Shown here piece by piece: positions 1 through 7,723 of a DNA stretch of 34,835 nt. This stretch comes from SHLQ01 sp964441145 (GTDB lineage Bacteria; Actinomycetota; Acidimicrobiia; Acidimicrobiales; SHLQ01): assembly GCA_964441145.1 (NCBI GenBank), contig CAYTUB010000021.1:1-34835 (forward strand), read 5' to 3'. The notes beneath the pieces were generated by a model that saw nothing but the letters and a program-made list of their open reading frames with translations, ran no database searches and was not told the DNA's origin. Every line of letters begins with the position of its first letter. The stretch's first letter is position 1. The position numbers were made by a program, and so were the translations under genes.

Positions 1-54
1 CAGAGCGACCGCCTGAAAAGCGGTAGGTCCCCGGATCGACGCCGGGCCTGACCA
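1..54 (+). tRNA. tRNA-Phe (GAA), 3' part only
   Basis: The window opens inside a tRNA. The anticodon arm is perfect: stem ACCGC (8-12) pairs with GCGGT (20-24) around the 7-nt loop CTGAAAA (13-19), which gives anticodon GAA. A T-arm follows, with CCCGG (30-34) pairing CCGGG (42-46) around ATCGACG; position 54 is A rather than the usual T. The acceptor 3' strand CCTGACC (47-53) and discriminator A54 come next. CCA is not encoded. The D-arm end (GAGC) is present, but the 5' half lies outside the window, so the acceptor pairing cannot be verified. Confidence 0.8.
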
Positions 55-64
55 CTGATTCCCA

Positions 65-150
65 CGGCGGCAGGCGGCTCCGCCGCTGATTTTGCCGCCG
101 AGTAATTCAGACTGCCCTCCCCTTCGGGGAGCGTTCATTCGCCACGCAGG
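65..150 (-). repeat. Intergenic repeat copy A (about 86 nt, minus orientation)
   Basis: This is the first of three related copies. Read on the minus strand it has GTGGCGAATGAACG (about 144-131), a C-rich/G-rich hairpin CTCCCC-GAA-GGGGAG, then an 8-bp outer inverted repeat (65-72 with 93-100 on the plus strand) enclosing AAAATCAGCGGCGGAGCC. Copies B and C share the order TGAACG, CCCC..GGGGA hairpin, variable spacer, and paired arms around AAAATC-GCGGCGGAGCC. It begins 11 nt after the tRNA-Phe 3' end. Transcription from the tRNA enters it in the same orientation in which glbO transcription enters copy C. Confidence 0.75.
74..93 (+). terminator. Candidate terminator of tRNA-Phe (core of repeat A)
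   Basis: On the plus strand GCGGC-TCC-GCCGC (74-86) forms a perfect 5-bp hairpin, followed by TGATTTT. It lies 20 nt beyond the tRNA 3' end. The U-tract is short (four), so this is a weak or factor-assisted terminator at best. The same core recurs behind glbO. Confidence 0.45.
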
Positions 151-250
151 CTGAACCGCCCGAGGCGGGCGAAAGTCCGGCCTCCTCGACTCGTTGCGGA
201 TCCACTGTCCTTCCGACCTGCGGCTGTGCTGCGCCGCCTCCGGCGCCCAG
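151..250. other. Non-coding stretch between repeat copies
   Basis: No gene is supported here. A short hairpin CCGCC-CGA-GGCGG sits at 156-168. It follows TGAA and precedes CGAAAG, so this may be a degenerate fourth copy of the flanking repeat. GCCGCCTCCGGC near 225-240 is another hairpin-forming piece. The small ORFs here have no recognisable product and overlap the repeats. Confidence 0.4.
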
Positions 251-333
251 CCTCCGTGGCGCCTGAACGGCCCCCGGAGGGGATGGCGGGCCGAAAGCGA
301 AGGCGCCAAAATCGCGGCGGAGCCGTTGGCGCC
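251..333 (+). repeat. Intergenic repeat copy B (83 nt, plus orientation)
   Basis: This copy reads GTGGCGCCTGAACG, then the CCCC-GGA-GGGG hairpin, a spacer, then perfect 8-bp arms GGCGCCAA (302-309) and TTGGCGCC (326-333) around AATCGCGGCGGAGCCG. It abuts copy C directly, so B and C form a tandem pair. Arm sequences differ between the copies but pairing is kept: GGCGCCAA/TTGGCGCC in B and GAGTGCCA/TGGCGCTC in C, the latter with one G-U. That pattern argues for selection on structure. Confidence 0.75.
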
Positions 334-420
334 CTTTGCGTCGGCGCTTGAACGTCTCCCGGAGGGGACGAAGGACTAAAGAGCGAGAGTGCCAAAATCG
401 CGGCGGAGCCGCTGGCGCTC
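334..420 (+). repeat. Intergenic repeat copy C (87 nt, plus orientation)
   Basis: This copy has TGAACG at 349-354, the GTCTCC-CGGA-GGGGAC hairpin, and arms GAGTGCCA (387-394) and TGGCGCTC (413-420) around the conserved AAATCGCGGCGGAGCCGC. It ends 7 nt from the glbO stop, so on the minus strand it is the first thing glbO mRNA transcribes after the gene. Confidence 0.75.
394..412 (-). terminator. Candidate terminator of glbO (core of repeat C)
   Basis: On the minus strand GCGGC-TCC-GCCGC is followed by GATTTT, the same core as behind the tRNA-Phe. It starts about 15 nt after the glbO stop codon, nested inside the longer outer stem of the repeat. Confidence 0.45.
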
Positions 421-426
421 TTGCGT

Positions 427-825
427 TTAGTGGTTGATGAGGTGGGTGGCGGCCATGTCGAAGTAGTCGACCATGCGTTGTTCGATCTCGGGGTGGAGAT
501 CGCCTGCGCGGACGGCGTTGAGCATGTGGCTCAACCAGGCGTCCTTTTCCGCGGTGGTAATGACGAACGGGGCGTGGCGCATACGCAAGCGCGGATGGCC
601 CCGTTCTTCGGAGTAGGTCGTTGGCCCGCCCCAGTACTGCGCGAGGAACTTCACCATGTGCTCTCGTGATTCGGTGAGGTCATCGGGGTACAAGGGTCGG
701 AGAAGTACATCGGTATCGACCGCATCGTAGAACCGGTCGATCAACCCGACGAACCAGTCATGACCGCCCACGGCCTCATAGATCGTCACTGCTTCGTCCA
801 TACCCAAACTGTACGGCCCAGACAT
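427..825 (-). CDS. glbO: Group II truncated haemoglobin (GlbO/trHbO type)
   Basis: This is a 132-residue 2-on-2 globin that binds haem and oxygen. Members of the group are linked to respiration, oxygen supply to oxidases, and peroxide or NO chemistry. Visible group II marks are Tyr-B10 (Y33 in RFYDAV), Tyr-CD1 (Y46 in LYPDD), proximal His-F8 (H84 in RMRHAPF) and Trp-G8 (W97). The segment QYWGGPTTYSEERGHPRLRM is the family signature and closely resembles mycobacterial GlbO as I remember it. The start is uncertain: M9 at 801 is an alternative, and neither start has a clear Shine-Dalgarno sequence. It is divergent from the glpD-type gene across a 54-nt gap. Confidence 0.93.
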   Translation of the reverse strand: MSGPYSLGMDEAVTIYEAVGGHDWFVGLIDRFYDAVDTDVLLRPLYPDDLTESREHMVKFLAQYWGGPTTYSEERGHPRLRMRHAPFVITTAEKDAWLSHMLNAVRAGDLHPEIEQRMVDYFDMAATHLINH

Positions 826-846
826 GGTGTTGCGCTGTCTAGAGCT

Positions 847-858
847 CGCCGTACGGCG
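847..858. promoter_or_regulatory. 12-bp perfect palindrome in the glbO/glpD divergent region
   Basis: CGCCGTACGGCG is a perfect palindrome. It sits in the short spacer between the divergent glbO (start 825) and the glpD-type gene (start 880), where it could be a shared operator. There is no direct evidence of a binding protein. Confidence 0.3.
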
Positions 859-879
859 GCGATAGCTAACCTAGGCAAT

Positions 880-2505
880 ATGGAACTTCGCGCCAGCAAC
901 ATCGCCCGACTCAACGGTGGCAACTTCGATGTGGTCATCGTGGGTGGTGGCATCAACGGGGCGGTCTCCGCAGCCGTGCTTGCGGGCCGCGGTTTGGACG
1001 TTGCGATCATCGACCGGGGCGACTGGGCAGGGTTCACGAGTTCCTCGTCATCAAACCTGGCTTGGGGTGGATTCAAGTACCTCGAAAACTACGAACTGAA
1101 TTTGGTCCGAAAACTTTCCGTGAGCCGCAACCGGCTCCTGCGGGCTTACCCGTCGAACATCACCCAGCTCGGCTTTATGGCTGCGCTCGATGAGACCTCA
1201 CCATTCCCACCGTGGCTCGCTGCGCTCGGTAGCTCGGCCTATTGGGCCATCGGGAACTTTCAGACCCACCGCCCGCAGTTCCTTGGCCCCGAAGAAATCA
1301 AAGAACACGAACCATGCGTCGACATCTCAAACGTGCGAGGCGGCATCGAATACTACGACGCCTACCTGCGCGACAACGACAGTCGTTTTGTGTGGAATTT
1401 CGTCCGCCAGGCGATCGAAGCGGGAGCAACTGCTGCGAACTATGTAGAGCTCCTCGATGCCACTCGTGAAGGCAAGCAATGGACGGTCGCAGCACAGGAT
1501 CTCGAGACTGGCGACGAGTTCACTCTCACCGCTGGCGCCATCGTCAATGCCGCTGGACCTTTCGTGGATGGCCTCAACGCGAAGTGGGAGAACCACACTC
1601 AGCATCGGATTGCGTACTCGAAGGGAATCCATCTCGTCGTTCCTCAGCTCACCCCAAATGAGCGCGTACTCGCATTCTTCGATGACACGCAACGCCTCTT
1701 CTACGTCATACCTATGGGGCGCCGATCGGTCATTGGAACAACCGATACCCGCGTCGATGACCCGGTTACCGAGGTCACCGACGAGGATCGCGACTTTCTA
1801 CTTGAGCAGATCAACTCTCGTCTCGACCGAGCCGAACCGCTTACCAAGAAAGACATCATCGCTGAACGCTGCGGTGTACGCCCGCTGGTCGTAGCCAACG
1901 ATGGCGACAATCGCGAACACATCGACTGGACCAAGCTGTCCCGAAAGCATGAGATAGACCTCGATGCGGAACGTCGAATCGTGACGATTTTCGGTGGCAA
2001 GATAACCGACTGCCTCAACGTTGGCGAAGAGGTTGCAGTCGAGATCGAGAACCTTGGATTCAGACTCGAAGAAGACCTAGGCGACTGGTTCGGAGAACCC
2101 GACGAAGCTGTCCGCAACGACTTCATGCGTCAGGCCAAACGAATGAAGCTCGACGACCTACGACACAAGAAGGGCGTCGAACCTCTCAGCGAACGACTCT
2201 GGCGCCGGTACGGACGACGAGCTTTCGCGATGCTCGATGACATTCGAACCGACCCTGTTATGGGAGAGGACATCTTGGCCAGTGCCGACTACCTACGAGT
2301 CGAACTGCATCACGCGGCACGCCACGAGATGATCACCCACCTTGAAGACTTCATGTTGCGGCGCTCCAAGATCGACATGGTCGTACGCAACGAACGAATC
2401 CGCGAAGGTGACGGACTCGCTGAAGTTTCGCGAATTCTGTTCGGTGAGAAGTCAGAGGCGAAGCTCGCCGAGTACCTCGCGAGCAAGGACGTTTCGGCGG
2501 TGTAG
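880..2505 (+). CDS. glpD: FAD-dependent glycerol-3-phosphate dehydrogenase family protein
   Basis: This 541-residue flavoprotein of the GlpD/DAO family would oxidise sn-glycerol-3-phosphate to dihydroxyacetone phosphate at the membrane and pass electrons to quinone. The N-terminus carries the FAD dinucleotide-binding motif VVIVGGGINGA. A serine-rich segment and WGGFKYLENYEL match the GlpD TSS..S.L..GG.RYLE signature, but with Trp where GlpD usually has His. Further marks are a GTTDTRVDDP segment and FGGKITDC near residue 370. The open frame extends back to 760, but that overlaps divergent glbO. ATG 880 directly precedes the FAD fold and is preferred. A close glycerol or hydroxy-acid oxidoreductase remains possible because of the His-to-Trp change. 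Confidence 0.78.
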   Translation: MELRASNIARLNGGNFDVVIVGGGINGAVSAAVLAGRGLDVAIIDRGDWAGFTSSSSSNLAWGGFKYLENYELNLVRKLSVSRNRLLRAYPSNITQLGFMAALDETSPFPPWLAALGSSAYWAIGNFQTHRPQFLGPEEIKEHEPCVDISNVRGGIEYYDAYLRDNDSRFVWNFVRQAIEAGATAANYVELLDATREGKQWTVAAQDLETGDEFTLTAGAIVNAAGPFVDGLNAKWENHTQHRIAYSKGIHLVVPQLTPNERVLAFFDDTQRLFYVIPMGRRSVIGTTDTRVDDPVTEVTDEDRDFLLEQINSRLDRAEPLTKKDIIAERCGVRPLVVANDGDNREHIDWTKLSRKHEIDLDAERRIVTIFGGKITDCLNVGEEVAVEIENLGFRLEEDLGDWFGEPDEAVRNDFMRQAKRMKLDDLRHKKGVEPLSERLWRRYGRRAFAMLDDIRTDPVMGEDILASADYLRVELHHAARHEMITHLEDFMLRRSKIDMVVRNERIREGDGLAEVSRILFGEKSEAKLAEYLASKDVSAV

Positions 2506-2533
2506 CCCTGACGACCCCGGACCGATTTTGGAC

Positions 2534-3385
2534 CTAGAAATTGGAGATCCCAGCGATTGCCAATCCAATCGGAAGTGCGATCGCGGCGAGGACGCCCAAC
2601 ACGAGAGCAACGATAATAAAGATCCGCGAATCATCGCGTTGAGGGTGTCCGCAGCGGCCGATTGTTTCGTACAGGGCGCTGATGGGACGCTCGGTCGTCA
2701 GCAATATTCGTTGGCGCGCTGTCGCTGCACCTCGTACGACGATCCACGATGCACTGGCCGCGACGATCGAGACAATGATCGATGCGAGCGCTTGCCAGTA
2801 CCACGTGTTGAGGCCAGCGATCAGTACCTGCAAGGACCCGAGCAACCATGACAGGACTGCACCACCAAAGATAAAGGTCGGTACGCCGAGCGGGTTGGTG
2901 TTGAACGTCGGCTCTAGCCGAGCGGCCTCGATACGTGCCCGGCGCATGTTGCTACGAAACGGGTTGTCGATATCGGTGTTGGCTTCGCGCCGAACGTAGA
3001 GCCAGTGGATGTGTTGGATCTGGCGTTTGAGGTGGCGGCGCACGATGAACCTTGTGACGAGCTGGACAAGAAAGCCCGCAACGTGATTGAGCGGACCGAT
3101 AGGCGCATTGGTCGATACGCCGCGGGCTCCATTGCGGTCGAGAACTTCGAGTGCTCGAACGGCGAGTCGATGTGCCTCGTCAAAGCGCTCCGGATGCCCG
3201 AGAGGCCACACCGACGACAATTCCAAAATGATGTCGCCATCAACCTCATTGCTTGCGCCCAGTTCGGTGAGCGCTGACTTCTTCGCCGCCGGGTCGTCCT
3301 TGCGGACAAGTTGAAAGGCGCTAAAGCGCTCCTCAAGTTCATCCAGTACAAGGTTCGGCTCATCCACATATGCGACTGTAGTCAA
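2534..3385 (-). CDS. Predicted membrane protein, function unknown
   Basis: This is a 283-residue protein that I do not recognise. The N-terminal half (to about residue 100) is soluble, charged and helix-rich. The rest has about three or four hydrophobic segments: a weak one near 102-120, and strong ones near 167-190, 194-220 and 255-280. A basic stretch RRHLKRQ follows the first hydrophobic piece. It starts 24 nt after the stop of the NamZ gene and runs in the same direction, so it is probably the last gene of the PAP2-namZ transcript. It converges with the glpD-type gene. Confidence 0.7.
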   Translation of the reverse strand: MTTVAYVDEPNLVLDELEERFSAFQLVRKDDPAAKKSALTELGASNEVDGDIILELSSVWPLGHPERFDEAHRLAVRALEVLDRNGARGVSTNAPIGPLNHVAGFLVQLVTRFIVRRHLKRQIQHIHWLYVRREANTDIDNPFRSNMRRARIEAARLEPTFNTNPLGVPTFIFGGAVLSWLLGSLQVLIAGLNTWYWQALASIIVSIVAASASWIVVRGAATARQRILLTTERPISALYETIGRCGHPQRDDSRIFIIVALVLGVLAAIALPIGLAIAGISNF

Positions 3386-3409
3386 CGCGTGAGCCCCAGT
3401 CGGGCGAAC

Positions 3410-4807
3410 CTATTCGTAGAGGAGGTTGCTTTGCAGCAGTTCGCCGAGGTCGTCGCGTTGACGAAGTTGGGAATCGATGATCGCCTGAACATCGAAGTCT
3501 CCCGATTCGATGGCGCTTCGCAGCACGGTATTGCCGGCAAGTTGATCGAGCCAGGCTGGCCGGGCAAGCAGATTCACTCCGGCGTTCCGGGCTTGGTCTG
3601 TCATGACGTCGAGCAGGTGAATTCCGAGCTCGGTGGGTGTCACGAGTTGAGCGTCGGTGACTCGCAGGCGAACCGCTGGAATCGACACTCCGAGGAATGC
3701 CGGTTCGACGGTGACTCCCGGCAATAGTTCCGGCGTGATCTCATCGACTTCGAACGCAACTCCCGGGAGGTCTCGATTGGTGAGGTCGGCCACGGCGGAC
3801 TCGGCATCGAGCCACGGAGCACCCAAAACACGGAAGGGCTCTGTGGTTCCGCGGCCGTAGCTGAGAGACGATGCCTCGAACCAGATTGTGGCCGGATACA
3901 ACAGGGCCGACTCCGGCGTATCGAGGGCGGGACTCGGGGCGATCCAATCCAAACCGGTGTCCTCCCAACGCATGCTTCGAGACCAGCCCTCGACGGCGAT
4001 CACGTCTAGCTCCAGGGTTTCAACCCCGGGCAACCAATCTTGACGGACGATCTCGCGAGCGAGCTCGCCTGCGGTCAAGCCATATTGATCCGGAATTGGA
4101 TACTGACCCACGAAGCTCGCTCGTGCAGGTTCAAGAACGCCTCCGCCGATTTCTCCGCCCAGTGGGTTCGGGCGATCGAGCACAACAAAGCGGATCCCGG
4201 CCTGGGCTGCTGCCTGCATGGCCAGACCCATTGTGGAGATGTAGGTGTAGTAACGGGTTCCCACGTCTTGGAGGTCGTACACCAACACGTCGATCCCTTC
4301 GAGCATCTGTGGAGTCGGCTGGCGGGTAGAACCAAACAGGCTGAACACCGGCAGTCCAGTGTTTGGGTCGGTCTCATCGTCGATGAGCACGCCCGCGTCG
4401 GCAGTCCCGCGGACACCGTGCTCGGGTCCGAACAAGGCAACGAGTTCGACCGTCGAGTCCGCATGAAGCGCATCACTCACATGGACCTGAACGTCGTCGA
4501 TGGTGACCACCGAATTCTGGTGGGCGATGAGGCCTACGCGTTCGCCGGCGAGCAGCGAAACGGGGTCATCGATGAGTACCTGCGCTCCCGGTCGTACGTC
4601 CGGCTCCGAGACGACGTCGGGTATGGGATCGGGCACTCGAGTTGTCGTCGTCTCGATTGTGGTTGATGCCGAGGAGGGTGCCGCCAGCGAGGAGGAAGTG
4701 GTCGCGGTGTCGGGCGCTGTAGTGGGAGCGGCGCTTGGTTGAGATGCTGACGCACAGGCGCTGGCGAGTACAGCGAAGACGACGGCGAGGAGTAACCCTC
4801 GATTCAC
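3410..4807 (-). CDS. namZ: DUF1343 lipoprotein, NamZ-type exo-beta-N-acetylmuramidase
   Basis: This is a 465-residue exported lipoprotein. Residues 1-18 are a signal peptide ending in the lipobox ASAC (lipidated Cys18), followed by a Thr/Ser/Pro-rich tether to about residue 65. The DUF1343 domain then runs to the C-terminus: GLIAHQNSVV, LFALFGPEHG-like VALFGPEHG, GTRYYTYISTM and VVLDRPNPLGG are typical. Characterised members (NamZ, glycoside hydrolase family GH171) release N-acetylmuramic acid from the non-reducing end of peptidoglycan fragments, so a role in wall turnover is likely. Its ATG overlaps the stop of the upstream PAP2 gene by 4 nt (ATGA), which indicates translational coupling. 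Function is by family and not proven here. Confidence 0.85.
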   Translation of the reverse strand: MNRGLLLAVVFAVLASACASASQPSAAPTTAPDTATTSSSLAAPSSASTTIETTTTRVPDPIPDVVSEPDVRPGAQVLIDDPVSLLAGERVGLIAHQNSVVTIDDVQVHVSDALHADSTVELVALFGPEHGVRGTADAGVLIDDETDPNTGLPVFSLFGSTRQPTPQMLEGIDVLVYDLQDVGTRYYTYISTMGLAMQAAAQAGIRFVVLDRPNPLGGEIGGGVLEPARASFVGQYPIPDQYGLTAGELAREIVRQDWLPGVETLELDVIAVEGWSRSMRWEDTGLDWIAPSPALDTPESALLYPATIWFEASSLSYGRGTTEPFRVLGAPWLDAESAVADLTNRDLPGVAFEVDEITPELLPGVTVEPAFLGVSIPAVRLRVTDAQLVTPTELGIHLLDVMTDQARNAGVNLLARPAWLDQLAGNTVLRSAIESGDFDVQAIIDSQLRQRDDLGELLQSNLLYE

Positions 4808-5613
4808 ACCACGGTCTCCAGGGAACGGGGATGTGTGACGACCACATCAGGTCGCCGTTCGTTGAACAGTGCGTGGATCTTTCGCCCACCCCACCAGGCC
4901 GGAAGAAGCAGTGCCATCGCTGCGATGCCATCTAGCCAATAGTGGTTGCCCGTAACGGCAACGACGACAAACGTGATCGCAAAATGTGCAGGGCCTATCC
5001 AACGCCATCGACTTGGAGACTCAACCCAAACAGCCCAGCCAATGAGCGCCGCCCAGGCAACGTGGATAGATGGCAGTGCCTGAAGTTGCCCGGCGATGCC
5101 TCGCCCGAGAACGCCGTAGACAGATTGGCCATAGGCCAACCCGGTATCGATCATTCCGGTCTCGTCGGTCAGCCGAGGTGGAGCAACCGGGATCAGTTGA
5201 ATGAGCAGGCTGGCGCCAGTGACCAAGGCCAACGTGTTGCGCCACACCGGGTAGGAGTCGCGGTGCCGGGCAAAAAGCCAGACGAGGAAGACACCCATTG
5301 CCGCGACGTGTGCGCCGGCGTAATACACATTTGCTGCTTGGGTCGTGAGGCTGTGGGGCACTATCCATTGCTGGAGGGTCAATTCGTTGGGCAAACCGAG
5401 AGCGCGTTCGAAGTTCCAAATCGCAGCGCCCCTCGCCAGAGCGTCGTCGATCCCGAGCAATGAAACTTGTCCGGCGAGCTGCCAAAGCCCGTACAGAATC
5501 GAGACGATCGTCGCCTCGTGAAGGAAGGGAGCGATCGGGCGACCGCGTAGGGTGCGTCCGAGGGCATAGAAGGCCGCAGCGAGCGCGAAGCCGTATTCCC
5601 AGGGAAGCCACAT
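4804..5613 (-). CDS. PAP2-superfamily integral membrane phosphatase/transferase
   Basis: This 269-residue polytopic protein has about six membrane segments. It has the PAP2_3 (Aur1/inositol-phosphoryl-transferase-like) layout: NVYYAGAHVAAM in the middle, PSIHVAWAAL as the C2 region with catalytic-type His, and GNHYWLDGIAA as the C3 region with His and Asp. Family members cleave or transfer phosphate groups on lipid-linked substrates, such as phosphatidic acid, undecaprenyl pyrophosphate or inositol phospholipids. Coupling by 4-nt overlap to a peptidoglycan hydrolase suggests a cell-envelope role here. The substrate cannot be read from the sequence. Confidence 0.82.
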   Translation of the reverse strand: MWLPWEYGFALAAAFYALGRTLRGRPIAPFLHEATIVSILYGLWQLAGQVSLLGIDDALARGAAIWNFERALGLPNELTLQQWIVPHSLTTQAANVYYAGAHVAAMGVFLVWLFARHRDSYPVWRNTLALVTGASLLIQLIPVAPPRLTDETGMIDTGLAYGQSVYGVLGRGIAGQLQALPSIHVAWAALIGWAVWVESPSRWRWIGPAHFAITFVVVAVTGNHYWLDGIAAMALLLPAWWGGRKIHALFNERRPDVVVTHPRSLETVV

Positions 5614-5789
5614 GCCTTGACGGTATCGCTCAAAGCTGGCTCGGGGGGAGCGGGGGCTTGTTCGGAGTTGTCCGGATTGGACCGCTGAGGCTTAGTGCAC
5701 CCGTCGCTGCATCGAAAGCGAAGAGACCAGCTCGATTTTGCGCACGTCGGCTCCGATACCTCGGCTACCGAATTTTTGCTGCAGTAGTG

Positions 5790-6239
5790 CTAGCTGCTTC
5801 GCAGCCAGAGCTGCTCTTCGCGGATGTCCTCGCCTGCAGAGCGTCGACAGGCTTCGGTGATCAAGCGGACTTCACCGAGGAAGGACTCAGAAGGCTTGAT
5901 GAACTCGATCCCAAAGCGCAGTGCGAACGCCTCATCTTCGGTTGGTCGTTCGGAGCGAATGATCGCAGCGGTCTTGTGTCCGGCGATCGTGATCTCGACG
6001 ACTTGTCCCTTGGCCAGCTTTGAGCCCTTGTTGGCATACACCGACGCGCCGAACATCGACAGATCGGCAACCGGGAGTTCAAAGCCCTGTGCGCGGCCGA
6101 GAACTCCTCGTTTGGGAATCCAGATTTCGATGACGGTGTCGGTTACGTACCGACGAGAGATGCGCCGTTCCACAGAAATATTATCGACACGACTCACGGC
6201 TTCTTGAGAGTAACGATCCGTAGTACCTAATCGAGCCAA
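5790..6239 (-). CDS. PilZ-domain protein (probable c-di-GMP receptor)
   Basis: This 149-residue soluble protein carries the two PilZ nucleotide-binding motifs: RRISRR (R25-R30, the RxxxR element) and DLSMFG (D59-x-S61-x-x-G64, the D/NxSxxG element). They are about 30 residues apart, as in canonical PilZ domains. Such proteins bind cyclic di-GMP and transmit it to motility, polysaccharide or other targets. No output domain is attached, so it probably acts by contacting a partner. It is flanked by same-strand genes but is 176 nt from the PAP2 gene, so it is probably a separate unit. Confidence 0.8.
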   Translation of the reverse strand: MARLGTTDRYSQEAVSRVDNISVERRISRRYVTDTVIEIWIPKRGVLGRAQGFELPVADLSMFGASVYANKGSKLAKGQVVEITIAGHKTAAIIRSERPTEDEAFALRFGIEFIKPSESFLGEVRLITEACRRSAGEDIREEQLWLRSS

Positions 6240-6252
6240 TGAGCCGAATGCT

Positions 6253-6284
6253 CAATTAACCCAATAGCCAATTAACCCAATGGC
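6253..6284. repeat. Tandem 16-bp direct repeat upstream of the PilZ gene
   Basis: CAATTAACCCAATAGC (6253-6268) is followed at once by CAATTAACCCAATGGC (6269-6284), with 15 of 16 identical. It fills most of the 44-nt gap between the end of the acyl-CoA ligase gene and the PilZ start, and is AT-rich against a GC-rich background. It could be a promoter/operator element for the PilZ gene or a simple duplication. Confidence 0.6.
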
Positions 6285-7708
6285 TACGAGGAGGGAGGCT
6301 CTCGCAAAATGGTCTTCTGTATTTTTCCCATGGTGTTTCGTGGGAGTGTGTCGATGATTGAGAACTGCTTTGGAACCTTGAAAGGAGCGAGCTGCGACCG
6401 CGCATGCGATTTCAGGTCGGCGAGGTCGACGTCGCCATCGACGACAAGGAACGCGTGGACCCGCTCGCCAAAGTCATCGTCGGGTAGTCCCACCACAGCG
6501 GATTCTTTGACACCTTCGAATGCGTCGAGCACCAACTCGACTTCTCGCGGATACACGTTGAGACCCCCGGAGATGATCATGTCGCCCGATCTGCCTTCCA
6601 GGGTGACTCGGCCTTCGCTGTCGGCGAAGCCCACATCGCCGGTGATGAACCACTCGCCGTCGTGGGCTTGCGCTGTCTTTTCGGGGAGCTTCCAATATCC
6701 GGCGAAGACATTTGGTCCTTTGACCTCGACAACCCCGACGTCTCCGGGCCCTTGCACCGCACCATCGCCATCCACGATGCGAAGTTTCACTCCGGGCAAT
6801 GGAAAACCGACCGTACCTGCGACGCGTTCACCGTCATAGGGGTTCGACGTGAGCATGCCGGTTTCGGTCATGCCATACCGCTCGAGAATCTGATGCCCGC
6901 TCCGCTCAGCGAACTCGACATGTTGACCCTCGGTCATCGGTGCCGAGCCCGACGTAAACAAGCGAATGTTCTGACACAGCGACGAGTCGAACGAGTCGAC
7001 GCCCACAAGACGTGCGTAATGAGTGGGTACTCCCATCATGACGCTCGCCTCGGGAAGCAATTCGACTACCTTCGAAAGTTCGAAGCTTTCGCAGAACAAC
7101 ACGGTGCTGGCGTTGAGCATCGCGGTGTGGAGGGCGACGAACAATCCATGCACGTGATAGATCGGCAGGATGTGAAGCAGCACATCTCCTGGCACGAATC
7201 CCCAGGCTGCGTGGAGAGTCAACGCGTTCGACGTCAAATTGCTGTGGGTGATCATCGCCCCCTTAGAGCGCCCGGTCGTGCCCGATGTATAGATCAAGGC
7301 AGCGATGTCGTCGGCGAGGCGTGGCTCGCTACGCATCCACGGGTCGGTCGCTGTTGCACGCTCGGACCAGGAGTCGACATTGGATTGATCGATCACGACC
7401 GTAGGGTCGGCGTCGTCAATGAAATGTCGCATCTCGTGTTCGGTGTACGCGGTGTTGAGCGGCACGACGATTGCGCCAACTCGAAGACATGCCAGGTACA
7501 ACGCGACGTTGTCGACGGACTTGTTGATGTGCAAGATGACCCGTTCGCCAGGGGTGACGCCGTCCTCGCGTAGGCACGCGGCGAACTGACCTGAGCGGGT
7601 ATCGATGTCTCGATAGGTAACTGGCGCACCGGTAGTCGGAACCAGGAATTGTCGATCGGGTGCGACCGACCAATGAGTTTTGAGAAGGTCGAAAAGATTG
7701 GCCTTCAC
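6284..7708 (-). CDS. AMP-forming acyl-CoA synthetase, malonyl-CoA synthetase (MatB)-like
   Basis: This adenylate-forming enzyme of about 474 residues activates a carboxylic acid with ATP and joins it to CoA. All ANL motifs are present: phosphate-binding YTSGTTGRSKGA, LFTSGSAPM, ERYGMTETGM, GDVGFADSEGRVTLEGR with the hinge Asp, GGLNVYPREVE, and the C-terminal PRNTMGKIQK with catalytic Lys. LPIYHVHGLFVALHTAML and the short length fit malonyl-CoA synthetases (MatB) better than long-chain ligases. Start choice: GTG at 7708 has GGGAAG six bases upstream, while TTG at 7714 is the open-frame maximum. It follows the cytochrome gene on the same strand by only about 15 nt. Confidence 0.85.
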   Translation of the reverse strand: MKANLFDLLKTHWSVAPDRQFLVPTTGAPVTYRDIDTRSGQFAACLREDGVTPGERVILHINKSVDNVALYLACLRVGAIVVPLNTAYTEHEMRHFIDDADPTVVIDQSNVDSWSERATATDPWMRSEPRLADDIAALIYTSGTTGRSKGAMITHSNLTSNALTLHAAWGFVPGDVLLHILPIYHVHGLFVALHTAMLNASTVLFCESFELSKVVELLPEASVMMGVPTHYARLVGVDSFDSSLCQNIRLFTSGSAPMTEGQHVEFAERSGHQILERYGMTETGMLTSNPYDGERVAGTVGFPLPGVKLRIVDGDGAVQGPGDVGVVEVKGPNVFAGYWKLPEKTAQAHDGEWFITGDVGFADSEGRVTLEGRSGDMIISGGLNVYPREVELVLDAFEGVKESAVVGLPDDDFGERVHAFLVVDGDVDLADLKSHARSQLAPFKVPKQFSIIDTLPRNTMGKIQKTILREPPSS

Positions 7709-7723
7709 GACCAACTTCCCGAA

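Noticed and set aside
194..379. Small ORFs in the tRNA-glbO gap
   Set aside because: They lie across the structured repeat copies, have no recognisable product, and both strands are open simply because the GC-rich sequence lacks stops.
5793..5805. GCTGC-TTC-GCAGC hairpin at the end of the PilZ gene
   Set aside because: It lies inside coding sequence and no U-run follows at the right distance, so a terminator call is not supported.
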